From assembly GCF_001180265.1 (NCBI RefSeq), contig NZ_CVSW01000032.1:186001-250000 (forward strand): a DNA stretch of 64,000 nt, given 5' to 3'. Origin of the DNA: Prochlorococcus marinus (GTDB lineage: Bacteria; Cyanobacteriota; Cyanobacteriia; PCC-6307; Cyanobiaceae). Positions 1 to 8,146 of the stretch are shown here, in pieces. The position numbers and the translations under genes were made by a program. The notes under the pieces are model-generated. The model was not told where the DNA came from and made no database searches. It saw nothing but the letters and a program-made list of their open reading frames with translations. The first letter of the stretch is position 1; the number at the start of each line of letters is the position of its first letter.

Positions 1-1711
1 CATAATCCGTAAGTAAATACTCTAGAGATGAATTTGTGCAAACTAGCAAACCGTCAATAAAGTCAAAACAAGTTGGATCTCCGCTTATATTTAGAGAGGA
101 ATTAGCCAGAATTTCAATATTATATTGAGATACCAAGGAAAGTAAAGAAAAGATAAATGATCCCTGATTAGCTATTTGTAATCTTGCAGTTCCATCAATA
201 TGGGTAACGGGGAATTGAAGAGCCTCAGAATTCTTTAGGCAATCACAAGTAGCAGTCATCGATCCGTATGATTCAATTAATGCATCATTTAATTTATAGT
301 ATTTTTTTGCAGTGTCTAAAGTCATTACTGGCGCAGTTGGTCTAAAAGGACTTCTATTTTTAATGACGGTATTTAAATACTTAACTGCCTCATGATTTTT
401 CCCATCACATATAAGAGATCTATTCCCTAATGCTCTAGGCCCCGTTTCCGAATTACCTATTACTGTTCCAATTATTTCACCTTGATTTATTAATTTAGCA
501 CAATAATTCAAGGCTTCTTCTTTTCCCTCAGCAATAACATCGAAATTGGTAGAGATAATTTTAGAAGCTTGATTTACTTGCTTATCAAAATTAGAAATAG
601 AAGGAAATAGTGAGGGTTTTTTAATAGGCTTTAAGTCTGAATTATTTTTTATGAAACCATAATAGGCAGCACCAATAGCTGCTCCTGCATCACCTGGAGA
701 TGGCGGAACGATTATTTTGTTAACAAAGGGTAATTCAGCTAATCCTTTTAATGAAACTGAATTCATTGCAACTCCCCCAGAAAAAAAGAAATTTTTTGAG
801 CCTGTTATTTCATATCCATATTCAAAAATTTTCCTTAGCAACTTTTCAGTTACATATTGAGCAGCTTTAGCTATGTCAGCATATCTTTGAAAGTCTGGTT
901 GATCTGGAAGTAATTGATTAAATGGATTACGAGGTGTTCCTAATAATGAAACAAGTTCTTTACTATAAGAATCAGTTATGGAAGTATGGTATTTGAAGTA
1001 TTTCATATCTGATTTCAAGCTCTTACTTTTTTCGTCCCAATATATTAATTTTTCTAATACGTTAATAAATTCACTTTTAGGATTCCCAAAGGCAGCCAGA
1101 CCCATAACTTTATACTCACCCTCATTAATTGCGAATCCAAGGAAATCCGTTATGGCAGAATAAAATAATCCTAATGAAAATGGATATTCAAGGTTCCATA
1201 ATTCTTTAATATCCTCAGGACTAACTACACTATGAATTGAAGCAGTGCTTCTATCTCCAAAACCATCTACAACTATTGAGCATACATCACTAGTTATATC
1301 TGAATACGCTAGACATGTTAATGTATGGCTTAAATGATGGTCAGAATAAATTAATTTATTTTCTGAACCTGGATACGTTTTTGATAAATCCATAAAGCAT
1401 ATAAGTGAACTTTTCTTGAAATTCCTAAATTGGTTAGTCATTAAAGGAATACTTGTAGGCAGATTCTTAGATGCCACTTTTAATGGATGCAAAAACGCGC
1501 TTAAGGGCCTTTCATAAAAAATAAACTTATTTATGTATTGATGATTTAACTTATTATCCTTGAATAATTTTTCAAGACTTCTTTTTGGAAAAGTTTTATC
1601 ACCCTTGATTCTACTCAAGGATTCTTCTTTACAATAATCTATGAGTTCTCCATCACTATTGACTAAGGCTACAGCTGACTCGTGATTATATGCTGATATA
1701 CCGACAAACAT
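1..1711 (-). CDS. NodU/CmcH-family carbamoyltransferase, 3' end cut by window edge
   Basis: About 570 codons are visible from an ATG at 1711 and the frame is still open at base 2, so only a short C-terminus is missing. Family members transfer a carbamoyl group from carbamoyl phosphate, through an adenylate, to a hydroxyl of a sugar or other metabolite. Visible marks are an N-terminus starting MFVGISAYNHESA, a His-rich DHHLSH motif near residue 120, VVDGFGD near residue 148, and a C-terminal NSSLNISGDPTCFD stretch near residue 535, the family's NTSFN-like segment. The upstream ferritin-like gene ends 6 bp before this start, so the two probably share a transcript. The substrate cannot be read from sequence; cell-surface sugar decoration is one possibility. 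Confidence 0.85.
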   Translation of the reverse strand, partial: MFVGISAYNHESAVALVNSDGELIDYCKEESLSRIKGDKTFPKRSLEKLFKDNKLNHQYINKFIFYERPLSAFLHPLKVASKNLPTSIPLMTNQFRNFKKSSLICFMDLSKTYPGSENKLIYSDHHLSHTLTCLAYSDITSDVCSIVVDGFGDRSTASIHSVVSPEDIKELWNLEYPFSLGLFYSAITDFLGFAINEGEYKVMGLAAFGNPKSEFINVLEKLIYWDEKSKSLKSDMKYFKYHTSITDSYSKELVSLLGTPRNPFNQLLPDQPDFQRYADIAKAAQYVTEKLLRKIFEYGYEITGSKNFFFSGGVAMNSVSLKGLAELPFVNKIIVPPSPGDAGAAIGAAYYGFIKNNSDLKPIKKPSLFPSISNFDKQVNQASKIISTNFDVIAEGKEEALNYCAKLINQGEIIGTVIGNSETGPRALGNRSLICDGKNHEAVKYLNTVIKNRSPFRPTAPVMTLDTAKKYYKLNDALIESYGSMTATCDCLKNSEALQFPVTHIDGTARLQIANQGSFIFSLLSLVSQYNIEILANSSLNISGDPTCFDFIDGLLVCTNSSLEYLLTDY

Positions 1712-1717
1712 TTAATT

Positions 1718-2431
1718 TTAAAGAATTGACTTATCTGAAATTTCCATTAGATTTTTATTTCTTCTGTTAAACTCATTTAAATTGAGAATTGAAATAATTT
1801 TGCCGATACAAAAAGAAATTGAAAGATAAACTGGCTTAAATAGAACCTCAAGTATTTTAAGATTCTTTTCGTAAAATTTTCTTCCTTTGTTTTTAATTTT
1901 TTCTCTTGTTTTATAGACCCTCAACTGCCATGGTTGAAGAGCGGGGTAATGCTTTAGAAAGTGTCTTTTAGCCATACCATGATGAGTTAACTCATCTTTC
2001 ATAATTTGAGATATTTTTTCCCCATCTTTTGAATCAGGTCCTAGTAGAGCTAAAATTTTATCAAAAGATGCTTTAGCTAGAAGCTCATTAGTATAAACAA
2101 ACGCAATAAAATCTTTAATATGCATAAATTCAATTAGAAAACCTTTAGGTGAAATATATCCTTTTGGGATGACCGCGTAAGGTCTAAACCTTAATTGTCT
2201 AGCTCTACTGATATCTATATTTTTGGTTTTTGACTTTAAAATTGAAAAAAAAGTATTAGCGTGATTGTATTCGTCTTTAGCATGATGAAAATATCCAAAT
2301 GCTGTAGATGGACTTTCGCATTTTTTACAAGCAGCTAACATCTCTAGAGCTGATCCAAATTCAGCATGAGCTGTTTCATATAAAACGTTTTGTATCTTAT
2401 ATATTTTTTTTGACTCAGAACTTGGCCTCAT
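1718..2431 (-). CDS. ferritin-like diiron protein of unknown function
   Basis: A 237-residue protein with the spacing of a four-helix carboxylate-bridged diiron protein: Glu24 (or Glu30) in helix one, Glu54-x-x-His57 in helix two, Glu116 in helix three and Glu147-x-x-His150 in helix four. The His motifs sit in AKDEYNH and KDELTHH. The C-terminal 60 residues are basic, then hydrophobic (LYLSISFCIGKIISIL-like), suggesting membrane contact. It lies 6 bp upstream of the carbamoyltransferase and is probably co-transcribed with it. Oxygenase, oxidase or iron-binding roles are all possible. The fold is inferred from motif spacing only. Confidence 0.7.
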   Translation of the reverse strand: MRPSSESKKIYKIQNVLYETAHAEFGSALEMLAACKKCESPSTAFGYFHHAKDEYNHANTFFSILKSKTKNIDISRARQLRFRPYAVIPKGYISPKGFLIEFMHIKDFIAFVYTNELLAKASFDKILALLGPDSKDGEKISQIMKDELTHHGMAKRHFLKHYPALQPWQLRVYKTREKIKNKGRKFYEKNLKILEVLFKPVYLSISFCIGKIISILNLNEFNRRNKNLMEISDKSIL

Positions 2432-2735
2432 TAATAAATTAAACTTTGGGTAAACTATAACATTTTTTGAAAAAAAAAAGTCAGATTAGAAAAATATTTT
2501 TCGAGATAAATTAAGAAAAAAGGCATTGGAAAAATTATGCCCTTACACTTTTTTTATTATAAGAGAATATACTCAATGAAAAAGAATATTTATTTTTGAC
2601 TTCTTGCAGAATATACATATCTACTATTATTTCTATAACTAAAAATATGTTATTCAATAAAACTTATTAATCTTAATGTAATTTCTTTATGGTCTATATG
2701 TAAATCAAAAAAAGTGAACATCAAGAGTGAATGTA
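2432..2735. other. 304-bp AT-rich intergenic region without recognised features
   Basis: This gap lies between the ferritin-like gene (its start is at 2431) and the end of the small membrane protein gene at 2736. It is very AT-rich with A and T runs. I see no convincing ORF, tRNA, hairpin terminator or repeat. The promoter of the ferritin-like/carbamoyltransferase pair should lie here, but I cannot assign boxes confidently. Confidence 0.5.
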
Positions 2736-2978
2736 CTACTTAAGCTTTAGGAAGTCTACTGGTAGATATTCATTTAAGTAAAGAAATAGTATTGTTAGGG
2801 TTCCAATTACAGAACCTATAAAACCTCCAAGAAAATTAATTAAAAATCCAGATTTTGTAATTAAATTTTCTTCGTTTTTTTCTTCTTTTAAATCAGGAGA
2901 ATCAACTACTTTTAAGCGCTGATTGGTTGTTGGTTGTTTAAGTTGTTGATGTCGGATGAGGGCTTCGAAATCAGGCAT
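2736..2978 (-). CDS. small single-pass membrane protein overlapping the parA-like gene
   Basis: From an ATG at 2978 this gives 80 residues beginning MPDFEALIRHQQLKQ. A hydrophilic N-terminal half with an acidic/lysine linker is followed by one hydrophobic Gly-rich segment (LINFLGGFIGSVIGTLTILF) and a short tail. An alternative ATG at 3002 would add eight residues; the internal start is preferred because the added residues look like out-of-frame ParA sequence. The first 67 bp overlap the 3' end of the parA-like gene in another frame, which implies translational coupling. Function is unknown; a membrane partner of the ParA-like ATPase is a guess from position. Confidence 0.6.
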   Translation of the reverse strand: MPDFEALIRHQQLKQPTTNQRLKVVDSPDLKEEKNEENLITKSGFLINFLGGFIGSVIGTLTILFLYLNEYLPVDFLKLK

Positions 2979-3583
2979 GGAATTTGTGAGGCAATTGAAC
3001 AATAAGCAGACCAGCCCGTCATTCGACGAGGATCTGATCTACCTAAATCGTCTACAGCTTTAAATACAGCATTGCCCGAGGCTTCTGCTTTATCAAATGC
3101 TGAAAGTAAAGGTATAAATGTATCAAAAACATATAAACCAAAATTTTCTAGAGCTGCTTTGGCTTGTTGCGCTGCTTTTTGCTGTCTAAAATCAACTTTT
3201 ACTATTACTACAGCATGGTTAACTTTTAAGTTGCTTAATAAATTAGCTAGTTCAACAGTTAATTCTACTGATCTTGCTTTTGCAGTTGTAGGTAAGATAA
3301 CTAAATCTGAACCATACGCTAAGTGTTTAAGTTCTTCTTGATCACTGCTAGCCTGGCCATCAGTTATTACAATTTCTGATGATCTTGATGCTTTAGCAGC
3401 TGAACTGACGGGGAAAACTGGAAATGGAAGATTGCCTCTTGATGCGTACGCTAAAGCAGATCTATTCTTGTCGGCATCGACTATGCAAACTTTTTTACCC
3501 TCAGAATGCCAAACACTAGCAAGGTGAATACTTGTACAGGTCTTGGCTACCCCCCCTTTTTGTCCGCAAACGGTAATGAACAA
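2912..3583 (-). CDS. orphan ParA/MinD-family ATPase
   Basis: A 223-residue deviant-Walker ATPase. The N-terminus MFITVCGQKGGVAKTCTS carries the KGGxxKT signature with both lysines, and VDADKNRSA near residue 37 is the Walker A-prime region; VITDGQASSD corresponds to Walker B. Relatives position plasmids, chromosomes or protein complexes by ATP-driven binding to nucleoid or membrane. No parB is present in the window, so this is an orphan that may position some other cargo. The last 60-90 bases overlap the start of the downstream membrane protein gene. The C-terminal tail (NNLNNQQPISA) looks non-conserved. Confidence 0.8.
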   Translation of the reverse strand: MFITVCGQKGGVAKTCTSIHLASVWHSEGKKVCIVDADKNRSALAYASRGNLPFPVFPVSSAAKASRSSEIVITDGQASSDQEELKHLAYGSDLVILPTTAKARSVELTVELANLLSNLKVNHAVVIVKVDFRQQKAAQQAKAALENFGLYVFDTFIPLLSAFDKAEASGNAVFKAVDDLGRSDPRRMTGWSAYCSIASQIPCLISKPSSDINNLNNQQPISA

Positions 3584-3733
3584 TTGTTTATTTTTATTTC
3601 TCTTACTTTGGAGAATAATTTCTTAATGTCAAGAGAAATTGATTTTTAATGCTTTAAAACTTATTTTTTGAAATATTTTAAAGAAGCGAATATTTTTAGA
3701 TAACCTTATAAAGTTCCTTATTTAAATTGGCTA

Positions 3734-4696
3734 GTGAAGAAAAGAATTGGATTAGGTACGTGGTCTTGGGGCAATAAGCTTTTCTGGAATTACCAATCTA
3801 CAAATGACGATGATTTACGTGAGACATATAATGAAGCGTTACGAAGAGGTTTTGATCTAATTGATACTGCAGATTCTTACGGTACTGGGAATCTTCAGGG
3901 TAGAAGTGAATTATTGATAGGAAAATTTTTACTAAATACTCCTTCAGCAAAGAAAAAAAGAATTCAAGTAGCAACCAAACTTGCACCTTATCCTTGGAGA
4001 ATAGGTAATAGAGGTTTTAATAAACCTTTTTTGAAAAGTTTAGAAAGACTTAATAATAAATTAGATATAGTGCAATTACATTGGTCAACTGCAAAATACA
4101 ATCCTTGGCAGGAATTAGGCCTGTTGAATAATCTTTGCGATTTAAAAGATGAAGGCTTTGATTTTCAAATAGGCTTATCAAATATAGGGCCTAAAAGATT
4201 GATGAAATTAATTAATTTCTTAGCAAAAAGAGATCAGAGCTTAAAGAGTGTTCAAATACAGTTTTCTTTGCTTGCTCCAGACTTAGGAAAACAAAATCAG
4301 GTAAAAAAAATTTGCGACGAAAATAATATTGATTTCTTTGCTTATAGTCCTTTGTCCTTTGGAATACTTTGTATTGATCCAGATAAAGAACAAAATAAAG
4401 AAAAAAGTTTTATTCGCAACGCATTATTTGAAAACTATAAAAAACCAACATATGAATTGCGGAGGTGTTTAAAAAGAATTGCAAATCAAAGATCAGTTTC
4501 CCAAGCGCAAGTAGCAATTAATTGGTGTTGTTATCAAGGAGCTATTCCGCTCGTTGGAATGCGAAAAAAATCTCAAGTTATAGATATATCGAATGTATTC
4601 AATTGGAATTTAAATAAAAGTGAATTTAAAGTACTTCAGGAATTGTCAAAAAAATGTTTAAAAAAAATGCCTAAAAATCCTTTTTCAAGCATTTAA
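3734..4696 (+). CDS. aldo/keto reductase
   Basis: A 320-residue NADPH-dependent oxidoreductase of the aldo/keto reductase superfamily, with a TIM-barrel pattern. The catalytic tetrad is visible as Asp44 and Tyr49 in LIDTADSYG, Lys83 in ATKLAPYPW and His117 in QLHWS. The C-terminal cofactor motif appears as IPLVGMRKKSQV. Translation starts at a GTG (3734), the only start that keeps the RIGLGTWSWG N-terminus. It stands alone, divergent from the parA-like gene. Substrate is unknown. Confidence 0.88.
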   Translation: MKKRIGLGTWSWGNKLFWNYQSTNDDDLRETYNEALRRGFDLIDTADSYGTGNLQGRSELLIGKFLLNTPSAKKKRIQVATKLAPYPWRIGNRGFNKPFLKSLERLNNKLDIVQLHWSTAKYNPWQELGLLNNLCDLKDEGFDFQIGLSNIGPKRLMKLINFLAKRDQSLKSVQIQFSLLAPDLGKQNQVKKICDENNIDFFAYSPLSFGILCIDPDKEQNKEKSFIRNALFENYKKPTYELRRCLKRIANQRSVSQAQVAINWCCYQGAIPLVGMRKKSQVIDISNVFNWNLNKSEFKVLQELSKKCLKKMPKNPFSSI

Positions 4697-4704
4697 TTAA
4701 ATTT

Positions 4705-4842
4705 TTAGCTAGATATTTTATTATTTTTTTTTATTTGACAACCACTATTCCATAGTTCATTGGGAAATTTTTCGCCAGTGAATCTAATAACTTTTGGTTT
4801 TAGATTTATTATCAAGTCATTCAGTTTTTTATTAGATTCCAT
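4705..4842 (-). CDS. possible small ORF of unknown function
   Basis: A 45-codon ATG-started frame between the aldo/keto reductase and ssrA, translating to MESNKKLNDLIINLKPKV followed by an RFTGEKFPNELWNSGC section and a lysine/asparagine-rich end. The middle has a balanced, protein-like composition (Gly, Glu, Phe, Pro, Trp, Cys) unlike random AT-rich translation. It would run towards the convergent end of the reductase gene. No family recognised; it may be a chance ORF. Confidence 0.35.
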   Translation of the reverse strand: MESNKKLNDLIINLKPKVIRFTGEKFPNELWNSGCQIKKNNKISS

Positions 4843-4996
4843 TTTGCAAGATTCGATTTTTTAATAAGATAAATTAATTTAAAACTTATCTTCTCAGTAT
4901 TTATACTTATAAAATTTAAAAAATTCTTTTTAATACAAGCATTTGCAGCAATATTTACACACTAATAAATTATCTATTACAACTTCTTAGTTATTT

Positions 4997-5023
4997 AAAA
5001 AAAGTGGAGTCCTTCCAGACTCC
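4997..5023 (-). terminator. Rho-independent terminator of ssrA
   Basis: A perfect 6-bp stem, GGAGTC/GACTCC (5006-5011 with 5018-5023) around a 6-base loop, is followed on the minus strand by ACT and then seven T residues (A run at 4997-5003). It lies directly after the ssrA coding piece. The stem probably also overlaps the 3' end of the precursor. Confidence 0.8.
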
Positions 5024-5270
5024 TTGTATCATTTGGTTGATAAGGCTGATATAACCCCATCTCCTTCAGGATCAAGCAGCAACTGGTGCTGTTTGACGGG
5101 AGAAACTAACGATTTTGTTAGCATTTGTGTTTTTGCTCTAACCGAGCCGGCTTCAGTCACCTTCCTTATGCCCCGTCGAAACCATTACAACCCCAAATAG
5201 TGGAGTTGAGCGGAATCGAACCGCTGTCCGAAACATCGGTTGAGATCACCTAGTCCAATTGGACATTTAT
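5006..5270 (-). ncRNA. ssrA: tmRNA, permuted two-piece form
   Basis: tmRNA rescues stalled ribosomes by tagging the nascent peptide. Here the acceptor (3') piece is encoded first: a T-arm GCGG-TTCGATT-CCGC and an end reading CAACTCCA at 5201, with no encoded CCA. After only six bases (5195-5200) comes the coding piece, starting GGGGTTG at 5194 and carrying the GGTTTCGACGGGG signature. GGGGTTG pairs with CAACTCC to form the acceptor stem. The tag frame (5122 to 5072) reads ANKIVSFSRQTAPVAA and stop, the tag known from Prochlorococcus. The 5' end of the acceptor piece and the exact processing sites are approximate. Confidence 0.95.
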
Positions 5271-5322
5271 ATTCTGACAGGCAAAATGAGTATTGAATAG
5301 TTTTTTTAAGTTTTTATCGTAT

Positions 5323-6447
5323 ATGAATGTAGTGGCATCATCTCCAGAGGGACTAGAGAAATATTTAGCTAAAGAAATTTCAAATTTAGGTGGCTTTAAT
5401 ATTAATACTAATAAAAGATTTATTAATTTTGAATGTGATTTTGAAACTTTTTATAGAGTTCATTTTTATTCCAGATTAGCTTTTCGTTTTTACAGAGAAA
5501 TTACCAGTTTTAATTGCTATGACAAGCAATCTTTATATGAAGGGGTTAGAGATTCATTTGATTGGTTAAATTGGTTGCATTATGAAAAAACATTTAATGT
5601 TCAAGTAACTGGGAGGACATCTTCCTTAAGTCATACACATTTCACTGCTCTCGAAGTTAAAAATTCCATAACTGATTTGCAAAAGGCAGTTTGGAATAAA
5701 AGATCAAATATTTCTTTAGAAAATCCTGATTTTATCATTCATCTTCATTTAAATAATAACAAAGCAATTATCAGTCTTCAAAGCAGTCTGGAAAGCTTAC
5801 ACAAAAGAGGCTATAGACCCGCAGTTGGAAATGCCCCATTAAAAGAAAATTTAGCTTCTGGATTGATAAATATGACTCAATGGAATGGCAAAGTCCCTTT
5901 AATTGATTTTATGTGCGGCTCAGGAACTTTTTTAATTGAGGCAGTTAACCAATTTCTTGAAGTTCCTATAAATATTGATCAAGTATATCTTTTTGAGAAT
6001 TGGTTGGACTTTAGAAAGGATATTTATCTTAATGAAAAAAATAAGGCAAAAAATAAAATTATAAATTATGAAAAATTACCAACCATAATAGGTTGTGAAA
6101 TTAATAAAAAGGTTTTTGAGCAGGCGAAAGTAAATATATCATTGGCTGGACTCGAAAATTATATTGAACTTATAAATAATGATTTTTTAGCACTCCAATT
6201 AAGTTGCACACCAGGGATAGTTCTATGTAATCCTCCATACGGCAAAAAATTAGGCGATCAAAATGAATTGATTTCTCTATATGAACAAATGGGAATCTTC
6301 CTAAAGAATAATTTTTCAGGTTGGGAATTTTGGCTGCTAAGTGGAAATCCAAAACTAACAAAATATTTGAAAATGAAATCTTCATTGAAAATTCCCGTTA
6401 GCAATGGGGGAATAGATTGTAGATGGATAAAGTATTTAATAAGGTAA
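5323..6447 (+). CDS. THUMP-domain RNA methyltransferase (RlmL N-terminal-half / UPF0020 type)
   Basis: A 374-residue SAM-dependent methyltransferase, probably acting on 23S rRNA guanine N2. The N-terminus MNVVASSPEGLEKYLAKEI matches the start of the RlmL/THUMP family. The catalytic half has the SAM motif DFMCGSGTFLIEA near residue 195 and the NPPYG amino-methylation motif near residue 303. A TTG ten codons upstream (5293) also opens the frame, but the ATG at 5323 fits the family start better. It lies divergently from ssrA. It lacks the second methyltransferase domain of E. coli RlmL. Confidence 0.85.
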   Translation: MNVVASSPEGLEKYLAKEISNLGGFNINTNKRFINFECDFETFYRVHFYSRLAFRFYREITSFNCYDKQSLYEGVRDSFDWLNWLHYEKTFNVQVTGRTSSLSHTHFTALEVKNSITDLQKAVWNKRSNISLENPDFIIHLHLNNNKAIISLQSSLESLHKRGYRPAVGNAPLKENLASGLINMTQWNGKVPLIDFMCGSGTFLIEAVNQFLEVPINIDQVYLFENWLDFRKDIYLNEKNKAKNKIINYEKLPTIIGCEINKKVFEQAKVNISLAGLENYIELINNDFLALQLSCTPGIVLCNPPYGKKLGDQNELISLYEQMGIFLKNNFSGWEFWLLSGNPKLTKYLKMKSSLKIPVSNGGIDCRWIKYLIR

Positions 6448-6448
6448 T

Positions 6449-6850
6449 TTATTTTTTGCCTAAAACGGCCTTTGTTGTCTTGCCTAAACCTTCAAATGTT
6501 TGAGGAAGATAAGGACCTTTGGCTAATTTTCCTCCAAGCTTCAAACTTAAGCCTGCAAGAAATAAATCGATAAATATTATTAGTAATAAATTATATTCAA
6601 TATTCCAGTTATTATATTTCGTTAGAAAAAGATAAAAAATAATATGGATGCAAATTAGGACTAATAATAATAATGTGCTGCCAATTGCCAAAAATATGCC
6701 ACCACTAATTAATCTTCTTTTTTCTCTATCTACTTCTTGAAGAGCTATTCTTACATGCAAATCCATCACTGAACTTGCGATCGCTGAAATTCTGGAGGCG
6801 GTATTTGCAAAGTTTTTATTTTTTGGTTTTTCCATATTATTTTTTGCCAC
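6449..6850 (-). CDS. holin-X-like (phage holin superfamily III) membrane protein
   Basis: A 133-residue protein with a basic N-terminus, an amphipathic helix (VMDLHVRIALQEVDREKRR), two transmembrane helices near residues 50-75 and 85-105, and a basic C-terminus. This layout matches the small 'putative actinobacterial holin-X' family, common in bacteria without any phage link. Its start overlaps the end of the 153-residue gene upstream by 14 bp. These pairs of holin-X-like and DUF883/YqjD-like proteins are typical envelope-associated operons. Exact role unknown. Confidence 0.6.
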   Translation of the reverse strand: MAKNNMEKPKNKNFANTASRISAIASSVMDLHVRIALQEVDREKRRLISGGIFLAIGSTLLLLVLICIHIIFYLFLTKYNNWNIEYNLLLIIFIDLFLAGLSLKLGGKLAKGPYLPQTFEGLGKTTKAVLGKK

Positions 6851-7298
6851 TGTTTAGGAGGGTTCCTATTAGTAAACCAATACCAGCCGCAATAGCAATA
6901 GATAATAGTGGTTTTTTTCTTATTGGATTTTCTATTTTTGGTCTAAGTGTATTGTTAAGTTCTTCTAATAATTCTTCTAATTGACTTTCGATAGGTTCAA
7001 TTTTTTCTGATATTTCCCAATTGTTTTCTCTTATTGAATCAATGATTTCAAATAGTTGGCTTTTTATTCCAATTACTGAGGTTCCACTATGGCTTGCTAT
7101 TACTTCAACTAAATCATCAATACTCCCTTTTGTGGCTTCAAGGGTTTGTTGTGCAATGTTAGGCCATTTTTCTTTTATTAAAGGTATTAAACTGTCAATT
7201 TTTTCAAGTAACCATTTTTCTGAAATAACTTCTTTTTCAGGAAGATCAGATTTATTTTCTTTTTCTTCTACTTCTTTGGGAGGATGGTAAGTCTCCAT
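6837..7298 (-). CDS. membrane-anchored helical protein, YqjD/DUF883-like
   Basis: A 153-residue, mostly hydrophilic, acidic and helical protein with long Glu/Ile/Leu-rich stretches (EPIESQLEELLEELNN) ending in one C-terminal transmembrane segment with glycines (LLSIAIAAGIGLLIGTLL). That architecture resembles ElaB/YqjD/DUF883 membrane-anchored proteins. It is first in a two-gene unit with the holin-X-like gene, overlapping by 14 bp. The family assignment rests on layout rather than a signature motif. Confidence 0.6.
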   Translation of the reverse strand: METYHPPKEVEEKENKSDLPEKEVISEKWLLEKIDSLIPLIKEKWPNIAQQTLEATKGSIDDLVEVIASHSGTSVIGIKSQLFEIIDSIRENNWEISEKIEPIESQLEELLEELNNTLRPKIENPIRKKPLLSIAIAAGIGLLIGTLLNSGKK

Positions 7299-7468
7299 TA
7301 TTTAACCTAATTTATTTTAAGATTAGACCCTATTTTCTTAATTTGGAACCCTTATCTAAAGAATTGTTCGATTTATATAGATTAAAAACATATAAAAGTT
7401 TATTTACATTTTATTTATCTACTCAGTTCTGCAAGAAGGTTTTGTTAAGCTATTACTAAATTTATTAA

Positions 7469-7624
7469 ATGAGTTTAAATTTCATTATGGATATTACATT
7501 TGCATCATTAATTTTTGCATCTCGCACAATCCCTACAGATTTTGGATTAGTAGCTGCAGCTATCGCTGGAGCAGGAAGTTTGCTATTCATTGCATTAAGA
7601 TTTGTTCCTGATGCAAGTAATTAA
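7469..7624 (+). CDS. small hydrophobic protein, one transmembrane helix
   Basis: A 51-residue ATG-started frame, MSLNFIMDITFASLIFASR, then IPTDFGLVAAAIAGAGSLLFIALRFVPDASN. The Ala/Gly-rich hydrophobic stretch at residues 26-43 is a probable membrane helix with a short polar tail, reminiscent of small photosystem subunits, but I do not recognise it. An internal ATG at 7487 would give 45 residues. It sits alone in a 409-bp gap between the helical protein gene and the LigD-like gene, and its amino acid composition is protein-like. Confidence 0.6.
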   Translation: MSLNFIMDITFASLIFASRTIPTDFGLVAAAIAGAGSLLFIALRFVPDASN

Positions 7625-7707
7625 ATAACAGGAGCCATCTTTAAGAAAATATATCTTTATCTCAACTTTGTTTTAAAAATAGATTCGATTTATTTATCAA
7701 TTGGATA

Positions 7708-8070
7708 ATGAACAGATGGGTTTTGCTTGAACATAAAGTTTATTCTGCTAACTCTTTGCATATACATTATGATTTCCTTGTTGAAAATGGCATAGATTGC
7801 TTAACTTGGAAATTTTTAAAACTACCTTTATTAAATCAAGCTTCTATAGAAATTTCTATGCAGCCAAATCATAGACTTTTATGGTTATCCCGAATAGAAC
7901 ATGAACTTTCTGATAATAGAGGGTTTGTAAAAAGAATTGATCATGGAATATTTAAAAGCGTTTCTGATAAATTGGACTCTGAATATTATGGATTTATTTT
8001 AGATGGTGAACTTCTTTATGGTTTGTTTGAAATTTCAGGCAATTCTTGTAGATTGAGCAAAAATTATTAA
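7708..8070 (+). CDS. conserved small protein resembling LigD 3'-phosphoesterase domain
   Basis: A 120-residue protein starting MNRWVLLEHKVYSANSLHIHYDFLVE. The pattern of hydrophobic-x-x-His followed by LHxHYDF resembles the phosphoesterase domain of bacterial DNA ligase D (His and HYD residues bind the metal there). The rest (LWLSRIEHELSDNRG, then GFILDGELLYG) is consistent with a compact beta-rich domain. It lies 76 bp upstream of smc in the same direction. No ligase or primase partner is nearby, so the biochemical role is uncertain. Confidence 0.5.
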   Translation: MNRWVLLEHKVYSANSLHIHYDFLVENGIDCLTWKFLKLPLLNQASIEISMQPNHRLLWLSRIEHELSDNRGFVKRIDHGIFKSVSDKLDSEYYGFILDGELLYGLFEISGNSCRLSKNY

Positions 8071-8146
8071 TATCCATTTATAAATAAACGTAATATTTCT
8101 ATTGAGAATTTTTGCAAATTAGTTATTCTTATTTAGCTATTGAGAC

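Noticed and set aside
6449..7298. prophage lysis module (holin-like gene)
   Set aside because: The holin-X-like family is common outside phages and no other phage gene is present.
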